Shown: positions 1-5,477, counted from the stretch's first letter. The stretch: 5,549 nucleotides of DNA from an uncultured Clostridia bacterium (GCA_946610635.1 CAMOCI010000051.1:1-5549); one strand, 5' to 3'. The notes: generated by a model from the letters alone, not told the origin. Numbers and translations: made by a program.

Positions 1-118
1 ATTTTAGTAAGATAGAACTAAATTAAATCGTATAATATATATCATTGTTGTTATTATAAAATATTAGTTAAATTGCTTAAATTTTAAAGTTTTTTATTAA
101 ATTATTTACTTTTTAATA
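1..118. other. AT-rich upstream stretch, no gene seen
   Basis: No reading frame of useful length, RNA gene or repeat is supported here. A perfect TATAAT occurs at 31-36, but the bases 17 upstream (TAAGAT, 8-13) do not resemble a -35 box, so a promoter is not claimed. The stretch is probably intergenic DNA between an unseen upstream gene and the promoter at 119. Confidence 0.5.
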
Positions 119-147
119 TTGACATTGAAATCAAATTATAGTATTAT
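119..147 (+). promoter_or_regulatory. Sigma-A-type promoter for the small membrane protein
   Basis: A perfect -35 box TTGACA (119-124) is followed by a 17-base spacer and the -10 box TATTAT (142-147, five of six consensus bases). The expected start of transcription is near 154, almost on top of the ribosome binding site AGGTGAT (154-160). The leader would then be only about ten bases. The promoter before the next gene has the same arrangement. Confidence 0.65.
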
Positions 148-163
148 TAATTTAGGTGATATT

Positions 164-376
164 ATGAAACAATTTTTTATTACTGTTTTTAACACTTTGG
201 TTAGAGATTTAAGTAGTACAGCAAAGATTTTACTTGCCATTGCATTTTACTTTTTGGCTGTTTTATCTCTATATTTGAGTATAAGAAAGAAAAACGATAA
301 GCATCCAATTGCATGGGGTTGGATGGTACTATGTTTTTTGTCTTGTGCTATTGCAATAGTTTATACGATATTTTAA
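164..376 (+). CDS. Small two-helix membrane protein, unknown function
   Basis: I do not recognise this 70-residue protein. The ATG at 164 is preferred because AGGTGAT (154-160) sits at proper spacing before it. A longer in-frame start at 119 would fall on the -35 promoter box and has no binding site. The sequence shows a partly amphipathic N-terminus (about 1-20), a hydrophobic segment at about 21-40, a short basic loop (RKKNDKH, 41-47) and a second hydrophobic segment at about 49-69 containing WGW. By the positive-inside rule the loop should be cytoplasmic and both ends outside. No catalytic motif, signal-peptide cleavage site or lipobox is seen. The gene has its own promoter and terminator, so it appears monocistronic. 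It could be a small membrane accessory protein; a membrane-acting toxin is possible, but no antitoxin gene or antisense RNA is evident. Confidence 0.65.
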   Translation: MKQFFITVFNTLVRDLSSTAKILLAIAFYFLAVLSLYLSIRKKNDKHPIAWGWMVLCFLSCAIAIVYTIF

Positions 377-398
377 AACTGCTTAACGGCAGTTTTTT
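375..398 (+). terminator. Intrinsic terminator after the small membrane protein
   Basis: A perfect 8-bp stem, AAAACTGC (375-382) with GCAGTTTT (389-396), encloses the six-base loop TTAACG and runs into a T tract (393-398). The hairpin begins inside the TAA stop codon of the preceding gene, so transcription should end almost directly after translation does. Confidence 0.8.
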
Positions 399-491
399 AT
401 AACTAAACAATATTCACAAAAAATCATTTTATGTTTTTATTTTCAACCAAATAGTAAAGCAAAAGATTGGTAGTGTGTTTTATTATGCATA

Positions 492-520
492 TTGACAGTT
501 ATTATATTGTGTGATATTAT
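492..520 (+). promoter_or_regulatory. Strong sigma-A-type promoter with extended -10
   Basis: TTGACA (492-497, perfect) is followed by 17 bases and then TATTAT (515-520, five of six). A TG at 512-513 gives an extended -10. An overlapping perfect TATAAT lies at 518-523 but would need a 20-base spacer. The predicted transcript start, near 527, falls inside the ribosome binding site AGGAG (526-530) of the gene at 536, which implies an unusually short leader. Confidence 0.7.
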
Positions 521-535
521 AATTTAGGAGAAATA

Positions 536-1909
536 ATGAGATTATATTTGTTAGATAAAGACGGTTTAGATGGTTATTTAAGCACAAAAGAGTACGTTAA
601 AGACTTAAAGTTGCTTACGCTTTTGTCGCGTGATTTATTATTATCAAATGCAAAAGATGTAATAAATAAAATAACTAAAAACTATAAAGATAAAGGCTTA
701 ACTAATTCTAATATGGTGTTTGCTTTTAATAATGATTTTAACAAAGCGGTTTTTACAAATAAGGAATTAGATAATTTAAAATTACTTACAGATTATTTTG
801 CAAAAAAGCATATCAAACTTGGTGTTTATAATGAAAAGTTTGTTTATAATCATGAACAGATTAAAAATGCTTGTTTAATTATTAAAGATAATGTAAATCG
901 AATTAACTCTCGTAAATATTCGCCACTAGAAAAATTGATGCATGCTTATTTTGTTGTAGCTAACAGAAATTATGTTGCTGAAAATGAAGCAAAAGAGTCT
1001 CCATCTATTTCTCGTTCTGTTTATGGAGTGCTTAATAGTGATAAAATAGTTTGTAAGGGTTTTGCTAATTATTTACAGGCAATTGTAACAGAAATAAATG
1101 ACGAAAATCTAAAATGTTTTGCTAATGATTTTGGCATGATAAAGAAAAGAAAAAAGCAGACACATATTTCTGGTCATTCAACAAACATCATATATATTAA
1201 TGACAACAAATATGGAATAAATGGCTTTTTTCATATTGACCCTACTTTTGACCATTATAGAGATTCTGATGAAAGTTATGGACTTGCTTATTTTTTAATA
1301 AACATGGCTGATATAGGTAAAATTTATGATAAAGAAAAAGTTAAAGATATTGATCTTACAGAGTACTTGTATTATAAATTAAATGGCGATAATGGAGAAG
1401 TAATAGATAATACTTGGGATAATTATTGCATTAATTCGGTGTGGCCAAGAACATGTTCTTTGTCATCTGATGGTACAAATATTGTTGTTAAATCAGACTA
1501 TGATGATATGCACCAACAAAGTTTGGGCGATTATTTATTATCAAGACAAGATTTTAAAGACTTTTTGATACTTGTTCAAACTGAAAAAGATAATAAACGC
1601 AACAAGTATAGTTTTGATAAAAACTTTGATAAAAATTATAAGATTGCTCAAAACAATATTTTAGATTTAGACATTATAAAAAACAAAAAGATTATTAATC
1701 GATATATGCTAGAACATTCATCAAATATTGATATGAAAACAATTATAGATGGCTTGAGTGTTGTAATTAAAAATTATGACAACGGCAAAACCAAAGACGA
1801 CAAATCAAAGAGCATGTATAAAATAATTAAAAAAGCAATCGAAGATGCCAAATATTTTATGGATAAATCTGCAACAAGTGAATTTTCTAAATCTGAATAT
1901 ATAAAATAA
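536..1909 (+). CDS. Cytosolic transglutaminase-like protein
   Basis: The 457-residue product carries the core of the transglutaminase-like (papain-like cysteine) fold. Candidate nucleophile Cys173 sits in KIVCKGFANYLQ, His214 in SGHSTNIIYI, and Asp235 in HIDPTFDHY. The order and spacing Cys - His - Asp, with the typical DPT after the His strand, match the family. The preceding SPLEKLMHAYFVV helix (129-141) and SRSVYGVL (159-166) resemble the lead-in seen in Bacillota transglutaminase-like proteins. Residues 1-110 and about 260-457 match nothing I recognise; the C-terminal part is Lys/Asn/Asp-rich and lacks membrane segments. No signal peptide is present, so the protein should be cytosolic. 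Members of this superfamily may be proteases, amidases, crosslinking enzymes or inactive binders, so the substrate cannot be assigned. AGGAG (526-530), five bases before the ATG, supports the start. The gene has its own promoter and terminator. Confidence 0.78.
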   Translation: MRLYLLDKDGLDGYLSTKEYVKDLKLLTLLSRDLLLSNAKDVINKITKNYKDKGLTNSNMVFAFNNDFNKAVFTNKELDNLKLLTDYFAKKHIKLGVYNEKFVYNHEQIKNACLIIKDNVNRINSRKYSPLEKLMHAYFVVANRNYVAENEAKESPSISRSVYGVLNSDKIVCKGFANYLQAIVTEINDENLKCFANDFGMIKKRKKQTHISGHSTNIIYINDNKYGINGFFHIDPTFDHYRDSDESYGLAYFLINMADIGKIYDKEKVKDIDLTEYLYYKLNGDNGEVIDNTWDNYCINSVWPRTCSLSSDGTNIVVKSDYDDMHQQSLGDYLLSRQDFKDFLILVQTEKDNKRNKYSFDKNFDKNYKIAQNNILDLDIIKNKKIINRYMLEHSSNIDMKTIIDGLSVVIKNYDNGKTKDDKSKSMYKIIKKAIEDAKYFMDKSATSEFSKSEYIK

Positions 1910-1913
1910 TTAC

Positions 1914-1942
1914 AAAAGGCTATTAGTGCATTAGCCTTTTTT
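1914..1942 (+). terminator. Intrinsic terminator after the transglutaminase-like gene
   Basis: A perfect 9-bp stem, AAAAGGCTA (1914-1922) with TAGCCTTTT (1932-1940), has a nine-base loop and ends in a six-T run (1937-1942). It begins five bases after the TAA stop. The A tract on the left arm could also let it work on the opposite strand. Confidence 0.82.
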
Positions 1943-1978
1943 GTTGAAATTAATTTTAAGATAATATCATAAATATAG

Positions 1979-2007
1979 TTGAATTATATTTTTTTTTATG
2001 TTATAAT
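1979..2007 (+). promoter_or_regulatory. Extended -10 promoter for secG
   Basis: A perfect TATAAT (2002-2007) is preceded by TG at 1999-2000, giving the extended -10 form TGnTATAAT. A partial -35 box TTGAAT (1979-1984, four of six) lies exactly 17 bases upstream. The predicted start near 2014 leaves a leader of about 23 bases holding AAGAGG (2025-2030), six bases before the secG ATG. Confidence 0.72.
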
Positions 2008-2036
2008 GCGTAGGTAAATTATTTAAGAGGTTAAAT

Positions 2037-2348
2037 ATGTTGAGTTTATTATTAGATGAAAGAGTATATCCAGAGTGGATGACTGCAAGTTTTCCAGTAA
2101 TTAGAATAATTATTATGGCTTTAATTGCTGCACTTGCTATTGCTGTAACAGTTATTGTTATGTGTATGGAAAGTAATCCAGATGGTGGCACAAATGTTAT
2201 TAGTGGTCAATCAGATAGTTTTTATTCTAAAAACCAACGTACTAGCAAAGAAGGTAGGCTTAAAACTGCTATTATAGTTTGTAGCATTGCCATTGCAGTT
2301 CTTGCTATTGCATTTTGGATACTTTGGGCTATCATGCCAGCAAATTAA
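2037..2348 (+). CDS. secG: SecG, protein translocase subunit
   Basis: This 103-residue protein has the SecG plan: one membrane helix at about 20-43, a central cytoplasmic loop, and a second helix at about 77-99. The loop carries the family signature in recognisable form: GGTNVISGQSDSFYSKNQ (50-67), matching the GG..ISG...FYGK-type segment, followed by RTSKEGRLK before helix two. SecG is the non-essential third subunit of the SecYEG channel in the cytoplasmic membrane and stimulates SecA-driven export. At 103 residues it is longer than the usual 70-80; the extra length is mainly an N-terminal segment of about 18 residues (LDERVYPEW). An internal Met15 would give a more typical length, but the first ATG has the better binding site (AAGAGG, 2025-2030). 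The position directly before rnr and smpB is a common Bacillota arrangement and supports the call. Confidence 0.9.
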   Translation: MLSLLLDERVYPEWMTASFPVIRIIIMALIAALAIAVTVIVMCMESNPDGGTNVISGQSDSFYSKNQRTSKEGRLKTAIIVCSIAIAVLAIAFWILWAIMPAN

Positions 2349-2361
2349 TAATTTGTTTTAT

Positions 2362-2387
2362 AAAATGACTCAACAGAGTCATTTTTT
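2362..2387 (+). terminator. Intrinsic terminator after secG
   Basis: A perfect 10-bp stem, AAAATGACTC (2362-2371) with GAGTCATTTT (2376-2385), closes on the four-base loop AACA and runs into six T (2382-2387). It separates secG from rnr, so the two genes are probably not one transcript except by read-through. Confidence 0.88.
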
Positions 2388-2414
2388 AAATGTATTAAAA
2401 AATAAAAATATATT

Positions 2415-2442
2415 TTGACAAAAAATTTTAAATTAGTATACT
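2415..2442 (+). promoter_or_regulatory. Sigma-A-type promoter for rnr
   Basis: TTGACA (2415-2420, perfect) is followed by a 16-base spacer and TATACT (2437-2442, five of six). The -10 lies inside the perfect 12-base palindrome TTAGTATACTAA (2433-2444), which could be an operator or coincidence. Transcription should begin near 2449 and leave a leader of about 70 bases, very rich in A and T, before the rnr ATG. Confidence 0.7.
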
Positions 2443-2498
2443 AAATTGTTTAAAAAAATAATTAATACAAATATATTTTTAGTACAACAAAAAACAAA

Positions 2499-2531
2499 AT
2501 GACAAATATTTTTTTATATGATAAAATGTAG
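2499..2531 (+). other. Possible 10-codon upstream reading frame overlapping the rnr start
   Basis: ATG at 2499 opens a frame encoding MTNIFLYDKM and ends at TAG (2529-2531), eleven bases past the first base of the rnr start codon and in another frame. No ribosome binding site precedes it. If translated, it could couple to or compete with rnr initiation. In AT-rich DNA such a frame is easily accidental, so the call is tentative. Confidence 0.2.
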
Positions 2532-4632
2532 TAGCATGACAACAGAAGAAGTCTTAAAGGAATTAAAAAAGCAAAAGTTAGAAAGTAAGCACAAAGAGTT
2601 AATTGAAGAAAGATTAACTCACATTTTTAATGTTTCTTTAAAAGATGTGCATAAAAAACTATTTGAAATGGAGTTAAATGGAGATATTTTTTACGATAAC
2701 AGACATAGAGTGTTTATCTCAAAAAGTATGGGACTTGTTAAAGGTAAAATTAATGGTAATAGCAAAGGTTTTGCATTTTGTATTTTAGAAGATGAGTCAC
2801 AAGAAGATATTTTTATTGCAAATCACAATTTAAATGGTGCAATGCATGAAGATACAGTTTTGGTCATGCCAAAAGTTAATGATAGAGATGGCAGAATAGA
2901 GGGTGTTGTTCAAAAAATATTAAGTCATGGTTTAAAAACTGTTGTTGGAACAATAAAGGTTTTTCAAAAATTTTCTTTTGTAGAACCAGACAACAAAAAG
3001 ATATTTAAAGATGTCTTTATTAGAAAAGGTGAAGAGCATAGTGCAAAAACTGGCGACAAAGTTTTTGTTAGAATAACAGGGTTTGATGGCAAAAACCTAA
3101 GTGGCAGTGTTATTGAAGTACTTGGTAAAGATAACGGTAATGTTACGACCGATGTTTTGTCTATAATTAGAAGTTATGAGCTAATTGAAGAATTTTCAAA
3201 ACCACTACTTGATTACTGCAAAACAATACCACAAAGTGTTAATGCATCAAAATATCCAGACAGATTGGATTTAAGAAACGAAATTATTTTTACGATAGAT
3301 GGTGATGACACAAAAGATTTTGACGATGCTGTTAGTTTAAAAAAGGACGGCGAAAATTACATTTTGGGTGTTCATATAGCAGATGTTGGCGAATATGTTA
3401 AAAGAGATAGCTTGCTTGATGAGGAAGCTTTTGAGCGTGGTACAAGTTCATACTTCCCTAATTGTGTTTTGCCTATGCTACCAAAAGAGTTATCTAACGG
3501 TATTTGCTCGCTTAATCCTCACGAAGATAGACTTACGCTATCTTGTATTTGTAAAATTTCGCCAGAAGGCAAAATACTAGAACACATAATTAAAGAAAGT
3601 GTTATTTGTAGCAAAGAGCGCATGACATATAAAAATGTAACAAAGATTATTGAAGGTGATAAAGAACTTTGTGAAAGATATAAAGCCATTGTGCCTACAC
3701 TTAAATTAATGGCACAGTTAAACAGTATTTTGGAAGAAGTTAGGCATAAACGTGGCGAAATTAATTTTGATATACCAGAAGCGCAAATTGTGCTTGACCC
3801 AAAGACACTGGAAGTTGTTAGTTTAGATAAAAAGCCACGCACAGTTAGTGAAAGATTGATTGAAAGTTTTATGCTTGTTGCTAACGAAGTTGTTGCAGAG
3901 CATTTTCAAAAACTTGGTGTACCTTTTGTTTATCGTGTTCACGAAACACCAGACCCTGATAAAATTTTAGCGTTTAATGAGTTTTCGGCAGTTTTGGGTT
4001 ACAAATTAAGGGTAAAGGGCGAAGAACTTGTGCCAATGGATATTCAGCAGTTTATGGAAGCTATTAAAGATGAAGAAAAAAGACAAATCATCAATGGCGT
4101 ACTTCTGAGAAGTATGCAAAAAGCAAAATACAGTAGTGTTTGCATGGGGCATTTTGGTCTTGCAGCAAAATACTATTGTCACTTTACAAGTCCGATAAGA
4201 AGATACCCTGACTTAACAATTCACAGAATAATAAAAGATTACTTGCATCACAAAATTAATGAGAGAGAACTTAAACAATTTGTTGTAAAATCAAGTTCGA
4301 AAAGTAGCGAAAGAGAGCTTTTAACGCAAAAAGCGGAGCGTGATGTTGATGACTACTTTAAGTGTAGATACATGAGAAACAGAGTAGGTGAAATGTTTGA
4401 AGGTACAATATCAAGTGTAACTAATTTTGGATTTTTTGTGGAACTTGAAAATACTGTTGAAGGTTTAGTTAGTATTGCATCAATTAAAGGTTACAACTAT
4501 ATGTATAACGAAAAATCACTAACTCTATCAAATGGCATAAAAACTTTTAGAATAGGTGATAAGGTTAAAGTTGTGCTGCAAAATGTTAATTTGCAAGAGA
4601 GAAATATTGATTTTGTATTGTACGAAAATTAG
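2518..4632 (+). CDS. rnr: Ribonuclease R
   Basis: RNase R is a processive 3'-to-5' exoribonuclease of the RNase II/RNB family. It degrades structured RNA, including defective messages released by trans-translation. The 704 residues show the full order: winged-helix-like N-terminus (about 1-68), two cold-shock/OB domains (about 70-134 and 140-205), RNB catalytic domain (about 248-580) and C-terminal S1 domain (about 623-702; GEMFEGTISSVTNFGFFVEL). The metal-binding motif TIDGDDTKDFDDAV supplies Asp261, Asp267, Asp269 and Asp270. HFTSPIRRYPDLTIHR (555-570) is the conserved RNA-handling segment. The protein is shorter than the E. coli enzyme (about 813 residues) because it ends right after S1, without the basic tail. 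ATG at 2518 is the first in-frame start after a TGA at 2500, but no Shine-Dalgarno sequence precedes it. Met7 (2536) is no better and would trim the N-terminal domain. No clear terminator follows, so transcripts may continue into the repeat region and smpB. Confidence 0.97.
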   Translation: MIKCSSMTTEEVLKELKKQKLESKHKELIEERLTHIFNVSLKDVHKKLFEMELNGDIFYDNRHRVFISKSMGLVKGKINGNSKGFAFCILEDESQEDIFIANHNLNGAMHEDTVLVMPKVNDRDGRIEGVVQKILSHGLKTVVGTIKVFQKFSFVEPDNKKIFKDVFIRKGEEHSAKTGDKVFVRITGFDGKNLSGSVIEVLGKDNGNVTTDVLSIIRSYELIEEFSKPLLDYCKTIPQSVNASKYPDRLDLRNEIIFTIDGDDTKDFDDAVSLKKDGENYILGVHIADVGEYVKRDSLLDEEAFERGTSSYFPNCVLPMLPKELSNGICSLNPHEDRLTLSCICKISPEGKILEHIIKESVICSKERMTYKNVTKIIEGDKELCERYKAIVPTLKLMAQLNSILEEVRHKRGEINFDIPEAQIVLDPKTLEVVSLDKKPRTVSERLIESFMLVANEVVAEHFQKLGVPFVYRVHETPDPDKILAFNEFSAVLGYKLRVKGEELVPMDIQQFMEAIKDEEKRQIINGVLLRSMQKAKYSSVCMGHFGLAAKYYCHFTSPIRRYPDLTIHRIIKDYLHHKINERELKQFVVKSSSKSSERELLTQKAERDVDDYFKCRYMRNRVGEMFEGTISSVTNFGFFVELENTVEGLVSIASIKGYNYMYNEKSLTLSNGIKTFRIGDKVKVVLQNVNLQERNIDFVLYEN

Positions 4633-4849
4633 TTTTTACTGTCATTCTGACACTACTAATATGGACATTGAAGAATGTTTCCTGTCAATCTGATCCTATT
4701 TATTTCGTAGACATAGAAATAATCTTTATTGTCATTCTGAGGAACAAAGCGACGTGAGAATCCCAACAATATTCACTTTTTGTCTATCTAACATTAAAGA
4801 TTTACCCACGGAGATTTATGCGGTTGAGATTCTTCATGAGACACAGAGA

Positions 4850-4896
4850 AAACAATGTTCAATGACAGATAAAAATATATATAATAAACATTGTTT
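4850..4896 (+). repeat. Perfect 10-bp inverted repeat upstream of smpB
   Basis: AAACAATGTT (4850-4859) and AACATTGTTT (4887-4896) are exact reverse complements separated by 27 bases. The spacer contains the AATGACA arm of the repeat cluster and a TATAAT at 4880-4885. There is no T tract after it, so it does not look like an intrinsic terminator. It could form a hairpin in read-through RNA from rnr. Confidence 0.5.
4880..4885 (+). promoter_or_regulatory. Possible -10 box for smpB
   Basis: A perfect TATAAT lies 81 bases before the smpB ATG, but no acceptable -35 box is found 16-18 bases upstream (best candidates match three of six) and there is no TG extension. It lies within the repeat-derived stretch. 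smpB might therefore be driven by a weak repeat-borne promoter, by read-through from rnr, or both. Confidence 0.3.
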
Positions 4897-4955
4897 AGTA
4901 TGACATAATTAAAGTGATAAAAGTCAATCGCGACATTAAAATAACTACACAAATT

Positions 4956-4961
4956 AAGGAG
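4956..4961 (+). promoter_or_regulatory. Strong ribosome binding site of smpB
   Basis: AAGGAG lies five bases before the ATG at 4967, the best Shine-Dalgarno match in the window. It fixes the smpB start and contrasts sharply with rnr, which has none. Confidence 0.85.
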
Positions 4962-4966
4962 ATTTT

Positions 4967-5404
4967 ATGAAAATAATTGCAACTAATAGAAAAGCGAGTT
5001 TTGAATATTTTTTGCTGGATAAATATAATGCCGGCATTGTTTTGGTGGGCAGTGAAGTAAAATCTTTAAGAAACGGCGGGGTTAGTTTGGAAGATAGTTA
5101 CATTGTTATTCGCGGCACAAGTGTAATTATAAAAAACATGTACATAAAACCTTATGAAAAAACTAGCATGTTTATAGTTGATGAAAGGCGAGATAGAAAA
5201 CTACTATTAAATAAAAAAGAGATATTAAAACTTGCAAGAGAACTTAATGACGTTGGTTTAACTATTGTGCCAACAAAGTTGTATTTTGATAAAAATCTTA
5301 TAAAACTAGAAATAGCACTTGCAAAGGGCAAAAAACTTTATGATAAACGAGAAAGCATAAAGAAAAAAGAACTTTTGCGAGAAAAAGGCAGACACCTATT
5401 TTAA
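4967..5404 (+). CDS. smpB: SmpB, tmRNA-binding protein
   Basis: SmpB binds tmRNA and places it in the empty A site of stalled ribosomes, starting trans-translation in the cytosol. The 145 residues carry the family landmarks: NRKASFEYFLLDKYNAGIVL (7-26), GSEVKSLRNGGVSLEDSY (28-45), NMYIKPYE (57-64), RKLLLNKKEI (77-86), GLTIVPTKLYF (97-107) and the C-terminal ALAKGKKLYDKRE (117-129). The conserved NMHI.PYE His is Tyr59 here, and the usual NHDP before RTRKLL is replaced by IVDERRDRKLL. After DKRE only 16 residues follow (basic, KKKELLREKGRHLF at the end), about six fewer than in B. subtilis, and the N-terminus lacks the usual short extension, so the protein is compact but appears complete. AAGGAG at 4956-4961 supports the start. 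The neighbouring rnr acts in the same rescue pathway. Confidence 0.97.
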   Translation: MKIIATNRKASFEYFLLDKYNAGIVLVGSEVKSLRNGGVSLEDSYIVIRGTSVIIKNMYIKPYEKTSMFIVDERRDRKLLLNKKEILKLARELNDVGLTIVPTKLYFDKNLIKLEIALAKGKKLYDKRESIKKKELLREKGRHLF

Positions 5405-5441
5405 TACTAAACTGTTTAATGACAAATTGCATAACTTAGTA

Positions 5442-5477
5442 AAAAAAACGCATTTTTTATTTTAAATGTGTTTTTTT
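5442..5477 (+). terminator. Intrinsic terminator after smpB
   Basis: A 14-bp stem pairs 5442-5455 (seven A, then CGCATTT) with 5464-5477 (AAATGTG, then seven T), with a single G-U pair (5450/5469) and an eight-base T-rich loop. The A and T arms make it plausible in both directions. It starts 37 bases after the smpB stop. Confidence 0.78.

Larger units (their letters stand above)
4633..4966 (+). repeat. Degenerate GTCATTCTGA repeat cluster between rnr and smpB
   Basis: This gene-free 334-base stretch differs in texture from other gaps, being less AT-rich with many short motifs. Three direct units each begin with TGTCATTCTGA or a variant: 4640-4650 (exact), 4683-4693 (TGTCAATCTGA) and 4730-4740 (exact), 43 and 47 bases apart. 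Each is followed 26-33 bases later by a GAAGAAT-like end: GAAGAATG at 4670, GAAATAATC at 4716, GAGAATCCC at 4756. An inverted unit lies at 4824-4867: GTTGAGATTCTTC (4824-4835 region) then AATGACA (4861-4867). A further inverted half, TTAGTATGACA, lies at 4895-4905. The outline matches a palindromic intergenic repeat with a GTCATTCTGAG...GAAGAATC core that I know from many bacterial genomes. No transposase is present, so it is non-autonomous or a decayed relic. The smpB ribosome binding site lies at the right end. Confidence 0.7.

Noticed and set aside
119..163. In-frame N-terminal extension of the small membrane protein from the ATG-equivalent start at 119
   Set aside because: It begins on the TTGACA promoter box, has no ribosome binding site, and the ATG at 164 has AGGTGAT at correct spacing.
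164..376. Type I toxin of a toxin-antitoxin pair
   Set aside because: Size and hydrophobicity would fit, but no antisense promoter or overlapping antitoxin RNA could be identified, so the function is left unassigned.
1967..2191. 74-codon reading frame on the minus strand
   Set aside because: It overlaps the secG promoter and the first half of secG, and its hydrophobic sequence is the antisense image of the SecG helix. No promoter or binding site supports it.
3383..3580. 65-codon + strand frame inside rnr
   Set aside because: It is out of frame within the highly conserved RNB catalytic domain and resembles no protein.
3519..3842. 107-codon minus-strand frame inside rnr
   Set aside because: It is the antisense shadow of the RNB domain, with no independent signals.
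4633..4660. Intrinsic terminator directly after rnr
   Set aside because: The only local hairpin (TGTCA-TTC-TGACA, 4640-4652) has a 5-bp stem and no following T tract.
4633..4910. CRISPR array suggested by three copies of a similar motif at 43-47 base spacing
   Set aside because: The repeated motif is only about 11 bases and imperfect, the units also occur inverted, and no cas gene is present. A dispersed palindromic repeat fits better.
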